Assembly: GCA_947170725.1 (NCBI GenBank)
Contig: CAMVUM010000002.1
Span: forward strand, 124,001-188,000
DNA from: an uncultured Prevotella sp.
GTDB lineage: Bacteria; Bacteroidota; Bacteroidia; Bacteroidales; Bacteroidaceae
Direction of reading: 5' to 3'
DNA: 64,000 bases
Made by a program: the position numbers and the translations under genes
The notes under the pieces: model-generated
Database searches by the model: none
Seen by the model: only the letters and a program-made list of their open reading frames with translations
Told to the model about the DNA's origin: nothing
In this document: positions 1 to 9,742 of the stretch, one piece after another
Position numbering within the stretch: the first letter of the stretch is position 1
Layout: every line of letters begins with the position of its first letter

Positions 1-115
1 CGTAGCTCGTGCTCGAGACCGAAGAAACGCCGCCCGCGCTCGCATAAACGAGACCGCCATTCGCATTCGCGTTGTTGTGCGCACGGCCAACGACACGGCA
101 CCGGCCATTAGAATA
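1..115 (-). other. Putative DGR variable region (VR) at the fibre C-terminus
   Basis: The final visible codons encode an Asn/Ala/Ser/Gly-rich string typical of DGR variable regions (NNANANGGLVYA, then SAGGVSSVSST). Near-fixed GCG, TCG and ACG codons alternate with AAC, AAT, AGC, GGC and GTC codons. These are what adenine-directed mutagenesis of AAC/AAT template codons would leave: positions 1 and 2 vary and the pyrimidine in position 3 is kept. The block is also richer in GC than the DNA just upstream in the gene. Extent is approximate, and the template repeat and reverse transcriptase are not in the window. Confidence 0.7.
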
Positions 116-3100
116 CTCCCATTTGTCGGAGTAATTCTGATTCCAAGCCGAGTTGTCATTTGAGCATTTACCCGGAACGACATCCATATATCGGCCGAAG
201 CGTACACGGCTGATACAATAGCCAGAACCTTGCGGTGTGGCTTGTACGGAACGTTCGGTGTCAGTCACCACATCATAGATATGGAAGCGGGTATCCAACG
301 GATAAGAACCCTCATCGGTCGGGCATTTCTTCGCTTTCCAATCCTTGAATGAAGTCACATTCATAGCCACATGTGCCAACCACTCAAAGTTACAACCGAC
401 AAACTCTTGGATACCGAACATAAGGTTGCCCACGTTTCCTGCGCTGTGGATTAGCGTTATATTGCCGTAGGCGTTGATGTTCTTTCCGCTGATAGTCTGT
501 GTTCCGGTGGTGTAACCTGCGCTGTTGCCACGTCCGCATATTGCCTGTATGTCGCGTGTACCTGTCAACTCCATGATGATATTGGCAAGGTTCTTCGACT
601 GCTCATAGCTGATAGCATGATAACCCTCGCCTCGCATTTCGCAGAGGTTGATACAGTCCTGCCTTGTGCGGTTCAGTCCCGTGGGTACGGATAGGTTTGT
701 TACCTTGCCGTTCTCATCATACGTCCATGCCGGAGAGGTGGTTGCCGTGCCTGTCCCGACAACAGCCTTTGTGCCGGAGATTGAGCGTGCACGGTTCAGT
801 CCGTCCTGCCCCATGCCGTAGATACCCACAAGGAACTCCTTGCAGAATACCCAGTCGGGTTCAATGGCTTCAAGCGATGCGCTGTCAACGGCTATCGCCT
901 CTTGGTCGTCACAACCTATCTGCGAAGTGAACATGAACTTGGCAGCTCCGCTCGGTACGTTGGTAAAGATGTAGTCCTCGCCGACGATAAAGTCAAACTG
1001 GGCGTTGGAGATAGCCATTTGGAATATCTCTATAATCTTACCGTTAGCGTCAAGGAACGCACACCCGACCTCTGCCGAGTTGACACCGGGCCACCTTACC
1101 TGCTTCATGCCCTCAACGTCTATGGCATATACACTCATGTTGCCGTTGATGTTGCGCACAGGCTCGCTTCCCACCTGCAACTGCGACAGCACAAGCGCGG
1201 AGTTGGCTTCCACAAGCAAATCCGAGAGTTTGCTTCGGTTTGTCATGCTTGCCGTAGAGAGTGGCTCGGCTTTATTGATCGAGCGGAAACCATGCTTCTG
1301 TTGGTTCTTGAAGTCGTTAACTCCCTTATACCAGTTGTCGGTAACATCCTTGAAATAGTCATAGCCGAGACCGCTTGCATCGGTAAGGTCTATGCTCGTT
1401 CCGTCTGCCAGGAAGTTATAGTCGTTGTCGTCAAGTTCCTCAACCATCATGGCTTTCTCAACGCTGTCATACATACCGCGCACACCGTGGCTCAATTCTT
1501 CAAGTCGCTTGAAGTGTCCGCTCGCCACATACTTGTTGCCGTAGAGATAGCCGGTCTTGTTTTCGGGGTTCGATATATTCTCCGGGTCGTCTGCGGTATC
1601 GGTGTATGTCACCATTGAGAACTGGGCGTTGTGCAGCTCCAATTGAGGGAAGTATTTGCCGAGGTCGTTGAGGGTGCTGTCCTCTATGAGGTCCTCACAA
1701 ATCCAACGGCCTGTGATACCCGAACACTGGTTCTTTTCCTCATAGGCTGCACCATCGGAGTCAAGACCGACCGCACCACTGGCTTTCAGTGTAGTCAGTA
1801 TTGACGAGGGGGCGGTGATGTTCACGTCCGGCAGTCGGATATACTGGATGCTTGACGAATTGATGATACCGTTGATTAACGACATCGGGTCAACGTGCGG
1901 ACATCCCGACAGCATCAGTCGGTTCACTCGCGTCATGCTCTCGATTGTCAGTCCTCCGGGGAAAGTCAGCATCGGCAGGTTCACAAGGTCAAGCCTCGTT
2001 ATAGTGCCGGGCAGTTGCAGGGTACTGATTGGTGAGGTCTGCGCCACGTCCAATTCCTCAAGTTGCGTTCCTCCTGCGAGAAGTTGTTCCAGTCGCGGAC
2101 ATCCCGATGCATCCACTTTCTTGGCAGGAGTGTTGCGTATGTCAAGCACTCGCAGGAACGGCAGTTTGGAAAGGTTGTATTGCGTCAGCGGATTGTAGCC
2201 GATATTGTATTGCTTGTAGTTCTCGCCACCGACAATAATCTTCTCTGCAAGTGTCATCTTGGAGAAGTCAAAGTTGTCGGAGAGCGACACATCAACAAAC
2301 TCGATCTCTCTGATGCGGTCTGACTGATAGATGTAAAGCAACGCGCCCTGCTGATGAGAGAATTGCGTGAAGATGTATTCCTCTCCCTCTTCAAGATACA
2401 CCGCGCCATCGGCCGACAATGAGCCGGACGAGTCGTTACCCATTCCGAAATATCCGCTCTTGGCGGCTACTATACGGATTGACGGATTGTCACCGCAAGC
2501 GATACGGCCGGATATTACTCCGCTGAAGAAACCGCCTGTCTTATAGAAGCCGTCACGGAATCGCCAACGCTGTTCTATGAACTGCGCGAGTGCGGCAAGT
2601 CCCAGGCCCTGCAATGCGTAGAAGTACAGAGCATCCGATGTGGCGGTGTACTGGATATACTTGCGTATGCCGTCATAACTCGACACAACCTTAGGCCATT
2701 TCTTCAAGTGTTGGTCTATGAAGTAGTATTTCGCACCTTCGGGCGAGAATGGATTGATGGTGCGTCCGTCCGGCAGTGTCACCTGCACACTGCGCATGGC
2801 AGCCACTATCTTTTGGTATTCTACCATTCCTCCGTTCTCGTCCGACACCATTGCCATGTCCTGCCCCTTTGTGGCGAGGTATCCGCGCCAAGGTATTGCG
2901 CCCCAACCTGCCCACGGATTTGCATAACCAGTCTCCTTGTCGCTCGGCTTGGTCAGGTCGGCTTCGGGTTGCCCGGTGTCGCCTCCATCGTTGTCCGACA
3001 AATACGCTCCGTCAATATCATACTTCTTGTTGGCCTGCTGTATGATTGGCTGACGGGTCAATACGAACTCACAGTTGAAGCCTGTCGGAGATGTCGCCCC

Positions 3101-6100
3101 TGTCTTGGCAGGGTCATAAACTCCGTTGACAACGTTATGCCCCTCCAGTAAGAAGTGCATCGGCTGATGGTTCTTTGAGAGTGAATCGAACTCATTCTGA
3201 TAGTCGGCATCGGCAAGATACACCATATCGGCACGGATATTGCGGAACTGATAGGCATTCTGCGCCCAACGCTTCACCCATTCTTCGGGATACTTGTCAT
3301 AGTCGCAGTAATCGCAGAAGCGGAGCTGCACATACAACTCAAATGGAACGATTCTGCCCATCGCAAGGTCGGCTTGTAGTGCATCGTTGTCAACCATGCA
3401 CTCAAAGTAGTATGTCCATGCCGGGAACTCGTCACCTGTTACACCATACTGCGGTTTATCGTCAATAAGTTTCTGAACCCATTTTGCAATATTCTTTGAG
3501 GGGCGCATCATATCTTCTACCGAAGCAACGCCTTTCCACCAGTCAAGTGCCTCATAGGTCAGCAACTCAAAACCGCCCACAGGGTTCAGTACATCACCTT
3601 GTATCACTGGCTTGTTTCCGTTCCACGTCCACGACCCGGTACTGTTCTTCCACTGACCGCCTTGATAGCGCATGAAGCGGTAGTTGCGTGAGCAATACGG
3701 TTGAAGCAGATACGGCATTGAGGTGTCAAGCCCCTCCATTGTCTTGAATCGTACTTCCATCTGATCGAGAGTTTCCCCCGGTGTTCCGCACACCCAGTTG
3801 AAAGTCTCGTCTTGGAAATTAAGACACCCCATGTTGTAGCCGGGAACATCTTTGAAACCGAGTGCCACCTGCTCGCCCTTATCTTCCTTCCAATTACCTT
3901 TGGACTCAAACCACACGTTCTGCAACGTGTCCGAATTACTTCGGAACACGGCTATCGGATGATTGGCTGTGGAGTGGTTCATCTGCAACCCAGTCAGTTT
4001 CACATCACCCTTGCTCCATGTGCCATCATAGCAACGCTGGGCAGGAGTAAGGAAGTCACAGCCCAAAGCGCGGTAGGTGGCGTTCACCATGTCGCACACC
4101 GAGCAGTCGTTAGCACCGCCGGAGTTGGAGTAGTCCACCTTGATTGTGATTACATCTACCGGGATTGAGTTCTCGGTAACACGCACTTTCTTCAAAGCGA
4201 ACAGTGCGTAGGTTGTCAGAGCATCCTCATTTGTGTAGTCGGGATAGAGCGGTATGACTTCCGTAGCTTTCTTGATGTAGATGCGGTAGTTCTTCTTCGG
4301 TCGCTTGGCCGAGGTCGTGCCTTGTCTGCGTATCTCGCAGTTTACAGCCTTGAACGAACGCCACGGCATGGTCGGATGATAGTAATAAACCGTCATCTTG
4401 AACTTGTCCGAGGTTGATGTGCCATCGTCACCCTCGCCTTTGCCCAAGTCAAACTGATTGTGCGTTTCATCATCACATACGAACACGCAATAAGGCATAC
4501 CACCTGCAAACAGCAGAGGTGCGCTCGGACGCATGGAGGTAGTCCCCTCAGCGTTCTGCGACACAAGCACATTCTCACGGTTGTATTCAGCAATCATCGC
4601 ATCTGTGTCTGATAGTTTCACAACATAGTTGCGGAACGCCTGACTCCAGTCGTAGTAACTCTGATAGGCAAGTATGTAATAAAGGTAGAGGTCACCCTCT
4701 GTACCGTTCATCTCGATAGTGCGTGTGTTCAGTAATCGGCTTCCTCCGGGATTGTAGCCGATCGCGCCAACAAGTTCTCCGTCAAGATACAGACGCATGG
4801 TTGCCCATTCCGTTCCGTTTCGGTTGATGGAGATTGTTGAGGGTTCTACAACCACGGCCATTGTGTGCATTTCTCCGCAGGGGAAGCGTCTCTCTATGAG
4901 AGCCGGTGAGCCGGACTTGCAGCTTAACCCGACTTTGTTGCCCTTGATGTAGAATCCTGCACCGCTGTCGGGGTCAATGCAGCTCAGCAGGAGTGCGTCT
5001 GCCTCCTTGATATTGTCGGTGGCGAACATGCACTGCCACACCATACCTGTCGCTTCTATGGTGCGAGAGGCAAAAGGCGCATGGTTCAATGTGCCTTTCA
5101 CATTCTCGGCTATCTTGGCGCAGTTCTGCCCAAGGTAGTTGGCAAAACCGTTGGTACTCCAGTTCGCACCTTGAATGTCTATACGGAAGTCCCCATCCTC
5201 TATCTCATGGCTCGGTTCGTTGTTGCTTCGCCCGGAGAAGTCAAACGAATACAATGCTCCGTCCATAAGAGAGGCATCAATCGCGCTTCCCTTGATTGTA
5301 AGTGTGACTGTGCCGGATGTGGCAAGTGTGGTGTCTCCTTTGTAAGCCTGTGCCACAAGGTTCATCTTCTCGCTTCCGTCATTCTTATAGCCGGACACCT
5401 GCATTTCTGCCGTCTCCGTTTGGCTTGCACCAAGTTCGTATCGTCCAAGTATGCGGTTGTCCGCCTTGACCACGACTGGGGTTGTAAGCACTTTCGGGTC
5501 GGGATTGTATGCCGCCACCTCAACCTTGATACGGTCATAGAGGCGCACGGTGCCGCCCGATGTGTCGTTGTATCGCATGGCGACTACGGGAACTGTGCTG
5601 TTCGGGTCTATGCACATCACGGCTGTGTAGAGGGTATTGCCCTCCACTCCGTTTGCAACGTCTCTGCCATGGATTCGCAGGGGATATGCTCCGTGCTGCA
5701 TCTTCTCTCCACCTCCGAAAAGGTTGCTCGGATTGAACTGCGCACTGTTGCTATATGCGTCAAAGTGTGTAGGAGGTGTTGCCGTGAGTGGCTTCCACGC
5801 GCCTTCCCACCATATTTCTATAAAGGCTTGTATTCCTTTCTCGCTGACATTCTGCGGAAACTTGTAGAGCGGAACATTCACGGCCCTTGTACCACCGTAG
5901 GGTATCACATAGTCCGAAGTGTAGTTCAGTACCTGTGTACTCTCTATGGTCGCGTCAATTGCTGTCACCTGTATGTTTCGGCTTCCACTGTGGTCGGTAT
6001 CGTCCGTGGCTTCCAGTCTGAATCTGCGCTGACCTGCTCCATCAAACATTCCATTGAATGGAATTTCAAAGTTATACTCGTCCTCGTCCGATGAGCGGCT

Positions 6101-8446
6101 GTTTACGTTCCACTCGCGCACAGCCACGTTGGTGTCACGGTCAACAAGACGTAGCGATGTAATGGAGTTGAGTTGCTCCTTGTCGCCAAGTTTGGTGATC
6201 GAGCGTATGCAAGCCCAGCCGATGATGTCCTTACCGACCGCACCATACAAGGGTGAATCCTTGAATGTGATGCTTACGATTGTTCCGCTTACCTCACCTC
6301 CACCGCCTTGCGATGCAAAGAACTGGATTGGCTCTCCTATATCTTCTTCATCCTCGTTCTGAAGTTGGATGGTGACTGTGCCGTCCTCCTGTGTTACCTT
6401 GTTCTTTGTAGGCAGGTGTTTGTATGCGCCACCCGTGCTGAAAGCATCTTTGCCTCCGGCTGCTGGGTCGTCTTTGGCTTCAATCTCGGTTTTGCCACCG
6501 CCTCCGAATGGTATCCACGGCTTTTCATCGGCCGCATTGATGTCAGCCGCCTCACGTGTGAACTGGTAAGCTGCCCACACAGGGTTGTTCTTGGCATCTT
6601 TCTCTGCGGTCTTGTAGGTAAGCACTATACCCGGCTTGAAATACTTGATGCCAGTGGCGGTCTCCTTGTCCTGCACTGCTTTGATGGCTGTGCTTAATGT
6701 GTACTCTATGTTTCCGCACAGAGCATTGACATTGATGAACGGCTCTGACCCTGCCGACATTCCTGCAAGGTCAATCCAATTGTCGGGATTGTAGAACGCA
6801 CCGTTGTTAGGCTCTAACGATGTGCCGACATACTGATACGTTTTCCATGAGCCCTTGGCTATAGCAAAGGTTATCTGCATACCGAGAGTAGCTTTACCCT
6901 GCGCATATACAACCTTGGGAGCATTGTAACGGTCATCCTCGCAGTCTATGGCATAGAACAGCCTTTCGGGGTCTGACAGCGGAACATCATTGGTGAGATT
7001 GTAGGTATTGCCTACGGCTGCGCCTCCCATTTTGCTCATGCGCCCATTGTCGTCAAGTCGGTAAAGTTCATAGGCGCAGACAAAGATGTGATTGCTGTTG
7101 GCGGTCATGTCGCTGTTATAATTCTCCTCGGCAAAGCCGTAAAAGTCGGTTGAGCCGAAACTGCGGAACATCACCCAGTCCTCTCCATTGGGACAAAGCC
7201 ATACGCCATGTGTCGGGGCATCACCTTGACCGTCCCATTCTCCGTCAAAAGGCAATGGGTTGAGTATTCCTATGGTTCGGGCATTTTCTCCAATTAAATT
7301 TGAGTGCTGACGCGAGACCTCTTCAAGTGCGGCTCCTGCATCGCCGGGAAAGGCTGTACCTGCTGTGCGGCCTAATGCAAGGTCAGAGCCGATTGTTATC
7401 AGTTCCGAACCGCTCCATCGTGATGTGGTGTTGACGGATGTGCAGGTGTAGATTTTACCTGCTTCGGGAATACGCCCGTCAGCTGAAGTTTCTCCGAAGT
7501 TATCTGCATCCAACCAGTTGTTGTAATAGGTGAATACACCGACAATCAAGGAAAGATGTTCATCTTGGGTTGCCCAGTAATCGGATACTTGAACCTCGTT
7601 TGCTTCTGCTCCGACTATTGCAGGGGTTATGACACGTTGCGGACGCAGTATTGATTCCCAACCCGAATCTGCTGCTATACTGCGGTTCGACACAGCAAGG
7701 ACAAAGCAATTGGTGTCCGCATTATAGACCACCATACACCCGGCATCGGTGGAATAATGGTTTGCGGATGCGGCAAGTGTGTTGACACCTGTCACAAATG
7801 CGTTGAACTCTATGACATCATCAACGAAACTGGGCAATTGCGATGCAGGTACTTTGCCACTGCCGTCAAGCGTGGCAAGTCCGTTCGGCTGTCCCTTGCT
7901 GTTTTTGAGGGTGGTTACTTCCGTACCTAAAGTTGTTATTCGGCTGTTGATGTCCGTGTCGGCTTGCTTCAACTGCTCTATGGCGGTGGTGTGAGTATTG
8001 ACGGTCGCGCCAATTGTGTCAATCTGCGTCCGTATGCTCTTTATGTCCGCTTTGTTGGTGCTTACCTCTCCTGCCAACGCTTTAAGGTCTGCATCAAGTG
8101 CTGCTACCGCTTCATTATACTGTTGGCTGTCAATGGTCGGGTTTCCTGCCATCTCGTTGGTGTTGACCCATGCGCCTCCGTCTGTTATGTAGAGAGGGGC
8201 AGGGAGCGTGTTGCCCACCAACGCCCACCATCCGTCATGCGGTAGCGGATATGCCTCACGCAGTTTCTCAGCCGTGAGGAATATACCTTTGTTCGGGCCT
8301 TTGATGTTCTTCGCATCAAGCCATCCCTCAACCTTTAGGTTCTTCTTCACGGTAGTGTTGCCCTGCACGGTGGCATTACCGCCTATGGTCGAGTGTCTGC
8401 CGACAGCCACATCGCCCTCTATTTCGGTCGTTTTTATCTGGCTCAT
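1..8446 (-). CDS. Giant tail-fibre / receptor-binding protein with DGR-type C-terminus (3' end cut off)
   Basis: The reading frame is open from the ATG at 8446 to the window edge: 2815 codons with no stop. The start overlaps the stop of the upstream gene as ATGA, suggesting coupled translation. An N-terminal beta-rich repeat and helical segment lead to a phage-fibre motif, GLATLDGSGKVPASQLPS (about residue 190). Jelly-roll or lectin-like stretches and many aromatic residues follow. A leucine-rich-repeat-like segment lies at about 2095-2205 (LRVLDIRN, LEELDVAQ, TRLDLVNLP). The last about 215 visible residues resemble the formylglycine-enzyme/C-type-lectin fold of DGR variable proteins (RTRQDCINLCEMRGEGYHA, then GRAHNNANANGGLVYA). 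The likely role is host receptor recognition at the virion tip. Family assignment rests on motifs; the size is exceptional for one fibre. Confidence 0.85.
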   Translation of the reverse strand, partial: MSQIKTTEIEGDVAVGRHSTIGGNATVQGNTTVKKNLKVEGWLDAKNIKGPNKGIFLTAEKLREAYPLPHDGWWALVGNTLPAPLYITDGGAWVNTNEMAGNPTIDSQQYNEAVAALDADLKALAGEVSTNKADIKSIRTQIDTIGATVNTHTTAIEQLKQADTDINSRITTLGTEVTTLKNSKGQPNGLATLDGSGKVPASQLPSFVDDVIEFNAFVTGVNTLAASANHYSTDAGCMVVYNADTNCFVLAVSNRSIAADSGWESILRPQRVITPAIVGAEANEVQVSDYWATQDEHLSLIVGVFTYYNNWLDADNFGETSADGRIPEAGKIYTCTSVNTTSRWSGSELITIGSDLALGRTAGTAFPGDAGAALEEVSRQHSNLIGENARTIGILNPLPFDGEWDGQGDAPTHGVWLCPNGEDWVMFRSFGSTDFYGFAEENYNSDMTANSNHIFVCAYELYRLDDNGRMSKMGGAAVGNTYNLTNDVPLSDPERLFYAIDCEDDRYNAPKVVYAQGKATLGMQITFAIAKGSWKTYQYVGTSLEPNNGAFYNPDNWIDLAGMSAGSEPFINVNALCGNIEYTLSTAIKAVQDKETATGIKYFKPGIVLTYKTAEKDAKNNPVWAAYQFTREAADINAADEKPWIPFGGGGKTEIEAKDDPAAGGKDAFSTGGAYKHLPTKNKVTQEDGTVTIQLQNEDEEDIGEPIQFFASQGGGGEVSGTIVSITFKDSPLYGAVGKDIIGWACIRSITKLGDKEQLNSITSLRLVDRDTNVAVREWNVNSRSSDEDEYNFEIPFNGMFDGAGQRRFRLEATDDTDHSGSRNIQVTAIDATIESTQVLNYTSDYVIPYGGTRAVNVPLYKFPQNVSEKGIQAFIEIWWEGAWKPLTATPPTHFDAYSNSAQFNPSNLFGGGEKMQHGAYPLRIHGRDVANGVEGNTLYTAVMCIDPNSTVPVVAMRYNDTSGGTVRLYDRIKVEVAAYNPDPKVLTTPVVVKADNRILGRYELGASQTETAEMQVSGYKNDGSEKMNLVAQAYKGDTTLATSGTVTLTIKGSAIDASLMDGALYSFDFSGRSNNEPSHEIEDGDFRIDIQGANWSTNGFANYLGQNCAKIAENVKGTLNHAPFASRTIEATGMVWQCMFATDNIKEADALLLSCIDPDSGAGFYIKGNKVGLSCKSGSPALIERRFPCGEMHTMAVVVEPSTISINRNGTEWATMRLYLDGELVGAIGYNPGGSRLLNTRTIEMNGTEGDLYLYYILAYQSYYDWSQAFRNYVVKLSDTDAMIAEYNRENVLVSQNAEGTTSMRPSAPLLFAGGMPYCVFVCDDETHNQFDLGKGEGDDGTSTSDKFKMTVYYYHPTMPWRSFKAVNCEIRRQGTTSAKRPKKNYRIYIKKATEVIPLYPDYTNEDALTTYALFALKKVRVTENSIPVDVITIKVDYSNSGGANDCSVCDMVNATYRALGCDFLTPAQRCYDGTWSKGDVKLTGLQMNHSTANHPIAVFRSNSDTLQNVWFESKGNWKEDKGEQVALGFKDVPGYNMGCLNFQDETFNWVCGTPGETLDQMEVRFKTMEGLDTSMPYLLQPYCSRNYRFMRYQGGQWKNSTGSWTWNGNKPVIQGDVLNPVGGFELLTYEALDWWKGVASVEDMMRPSKNIAKWVQKLIDDKPQYGVTGDEFPAWTYYFECMVDNDALQADLAMGRIVPFELYVQLRFCDYCDYDKYPEEWVKRWAQNAYQFRNIRADMVYLADADYQNEFDSLSKNHQPMHFLLEGHNVVNGVYDPAKTGATSPTGFNCEFVLTRQPIIQQANKKYDIDGAYLSDNDGGDTGQPEADLTKPSDKETGYANPWAGWGAIPWRGYLATKGQDMAMVSDENGGMVEYQKIVAAMRSVQVTLPDGRTINPFSPEGAKYYFIDQHLKKWPKVVSSYDGIRKYIQYTATSDALYFYALQGLGLAALAQFIEQRWRFRDGFYKTGGFFSGVISGRIACGDNPSIRIVAAKSGYFGMGNDSSGSLSADGAVYLEEGEEYIFTQFSHQQGALLYIYQSDRIREIEFVDVSLSDNFDFSKMTLAEKIIVGGENYKQYNIGYNPLTQYNLSKLPFLRVLDIRNTPAKKVDASGCPRLEQLLAGGTQLEELDVAQTSPISTLQLPGTITRLDLVNLPMLTFPGGLTIESMTRVNRLMLSGCPHVDPMSLINGIINSSSIQYIRLPDVNITAPSSILTTLKASGAVGLDSDGAAYEEKNQCSGITGRWICEDLIEDSTLNDLGKYFPQLELHNAQFSMVTYTDTADDPENISNPENKTGYLYGNKYVASGHFKRLEELSHGVRGMYDSVEKAMMVEELDDNDYNFLADGTSIDLTDASGLGYDYFKDVTDNWYKGVNDFKNQQKHGFRSINKAEPLSTASMTNRSKLSDLLVEANSALVLSQLQVGSEPVRNINGNMSVYAIDVEGMKQVRWPGVNSAEVGCAFLDANGKIIEIFQMAISNAQFDFIVGEDYIFTNVPSGAAKFMFTSQIGCDDQEAIAVDSASLEAIEPDWVFCKEFLVGIYGMGQDGLNRARSISGTKAVVGTGTATTSPAWTYDENGKVTNLSVPTGLNRTRQDCINLCEMRGEGYHAISYEQSKNLANIIMELTGTRDIQAICGRGNSAGYTTGTQTISGKNINAYGNITLIHSAGNVGNLMFGIQEFVGCNFEWLAHVAMNVTSFKDWKAKKCPTDEGSYPLDTRFHIYDVVTDTERSVQATPQGSGYCISRVRFGRYMDVVPGKCSNDNSAWNQNYSDKWEYSNGRCRVVGRAHNNANANGGLVYASAGGVSSVSSTSY

Positions 8447-9075
8447 ATTAAAAGTTGTTTACTTAATTCTGACATGGTTGATGATAGGGCGTTACCTATG
8501 GTCGCAAGTACAAGCGAGGCTGCTTCATAGACCACCGACATATAGCACCGTTCGGGTATGTTGATACCTCCGTCACAATCCACCTTTGGCAGTGGGATAT
8601 ATACAGCTTGCTCTACTGTCGCGTTTTGGCTCTTGCACGAAAATAGCTCAAGCGCACGACCCTCAGCACGGCTCACAATCGCCACGACTGGCTTCTGCGG
8701 ATTGCCACGCAGACCTTTGTAACGTGAGAATTGCAGCTGATACTGAGGGTCGGCTGCTGTGATTGGCTCATACACTGGTCGCTCCCAATCGCTCATCTTG
8801 AAAATCACAAGTCGCATGAAATCTTCGGGTAGGAGTGTCCAACCCGAACATTGGCTTCGCCAAAAGATTGCATCACCGAAAGGCTCGCCACCGTCAAGCA
8901 GATGGGTTGGTGCTTCGGTAACTACCCGGCGCACTGCCTCTACGATTTTGGAGCGCACAATATCTTCCAACGAAAGGGTGTCAATATCCTCATCGGCTAT
9001 CAACTGTTCGCTCGTTTTGTTCTCATCTATGGCGACACGCACATCACGCGCTATCCGTTGGAGTTTATAGATCAT
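8443..9075 (-). CDS. Putative head-tail connector / adaptor protein, 210 aa
   Basis: This is a phage gene between the capsid-side genes and the giant fibre gene, with 15 bases to the upstream gene and an ATGA overlap with the fibre start. The first half is helical and acidic (a repeated pattern around SLEDIVRSKIVEAVRRVV). The second half is beta-rich (AIVSRAEGRALELFS, QAVYIPLPKVD) and ends in a small helical segment. No catalytic motif or signal peptide is visible. Position and size fit a head-completion or connector protein, but this is inferred from context, not from a recognised family. Confidence 0.6.
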   Translation of the reverse strand: MIYKLQRIARDVRVAIDENKTSEQLIADEDIDTLSLEDIVRSKIVEAVRRVVTEAPTHLLDGGEPFGDAIFWRSQCSGWTLLPEDFMRLVIFKMSDWERPVYEPITAADPQYQLQFSRYKGLRGNPQKPVVAIVSRAEGRALELFSCKSQNATVEQAVYIPLPKVDCDGGINIPERCYMSVVYEAASLVLATIGNALSSTMSELSKQLLI

Positions 9076-9090
9076 GTCGCGGACGTGGGT

Positions 9091-9654
9091 TTATGAAAAA
9101 CTGATGGCGATGTTGTGAGCCTCTCCTGCGGCCACGATGTCAGCACGGTTGCGCAGCTTGGAGCGGACATAACCGAACTTGGTTTCAAGGAAGTCCCTTG
9201 CATCATCGTTGTTGTCAAACTCCATTTCGGTAATTTCTTTGGTCATCTCCATGGGAGTGGACACAGGTGCAGGTGCTTCCTCGGCCTGGGATTCCACGTT
9301 GTCAGCTTCTGCCGACTCGGCTACCTCGGTATTCTCCACACCTACACATTTTTCGGGTGCAGGAGTGGACACAGGTGCAGGTGCTTCCTCACGCTTGGGA
9401 TTGCGGTCAATGTGAACATCCTCGTCAAGAGGAACTGTTCTGACGATATGGATGCGTCCGCGCTTGAAATGGTCGCTGTTCTCGATAGCGTGCTGAACCA
9501 TAAGGCTGTCGGTTGTATATGTTGCAGGATTCATACCCATTGCGTTCATAGAGCCGTCTGTAAACAGCACTTTCATTGCCGACCTCCCTATCTTGATGAT
9601 GGCTTGAAATTCCATCATGCCGGATACGCCGTAGGTTATTAGTTTCTTTTTCAT
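9091..9654 (-). CDS. Phage structural protein of unknown function with internal repeat, 187 aa
   Basis: The N-terminal part is compact (about 1-85). A Pro/Ala/Glu-rich linker follows with the segment EEAPAPVSTP present twice, about 37 residues apart; the repeat is also nearly exact at DNA level (around 9255-9283 and 9366-9394). The last about 45 residues form a short helical domain (DDARDFLETKFGYVRSKL) that resembles HeH/LEM-like modules seen in phage head-region proteins. The gene lies between the capsid terminator hairpin and the connector-like gene. The linker duplication suggests a flexible tether, for example between capsid and another component. No function can be assigned. Confidence 0.6.
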   Translation of the reverse strand: MKKKLITYGVSGMMEFQAIIKIGRSAMKVLFTDGSMNAMGMNPATYTTDSLMVQHAIENSDHFKRGRIHIVRTVPLDEDVHIDRNPKREEAPAPVSTPAPEKCVGVENTEVAESAEADNVESQAEEAPAPVSTPMEMTKEITEMEFDNNDDARDFLETKFGYVRSKLRNRADIVAAGEAHNIAISFS

Positions 9655-9670
9655 TGCTGTTATTGTGGTT

Positions 9671-9711
9671 AAAAAGGGGCGGACGGCATTACTACACCTG
9701 TCCGCCCCTTT
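9671..9711 (-). terminator. Hairpin terminator after the major capsid gene
   Basis: A perfect 12-bp inverted repeat (9673-9684 with 9700-9711, core GGGGCGGAC) is followed on the minus strand by a run of five T. It sits 32 bases after the capsid stop and 17 bases before the next gene. It could lower expression of the downstream connector and fibre genes relative to capsid. Confidence 0.75.
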
Positions 9712-9742
9712 GGTTAATCAATTTGAATGTGTGATTGATGAT

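Noticed and set aside
5081..6094. 337-residue open frame on the plus strand
   Set aside because: Lies fully opposite the giant fibre gene; Cys/Val/His-rich composition typical of an antisense frame, no domain.
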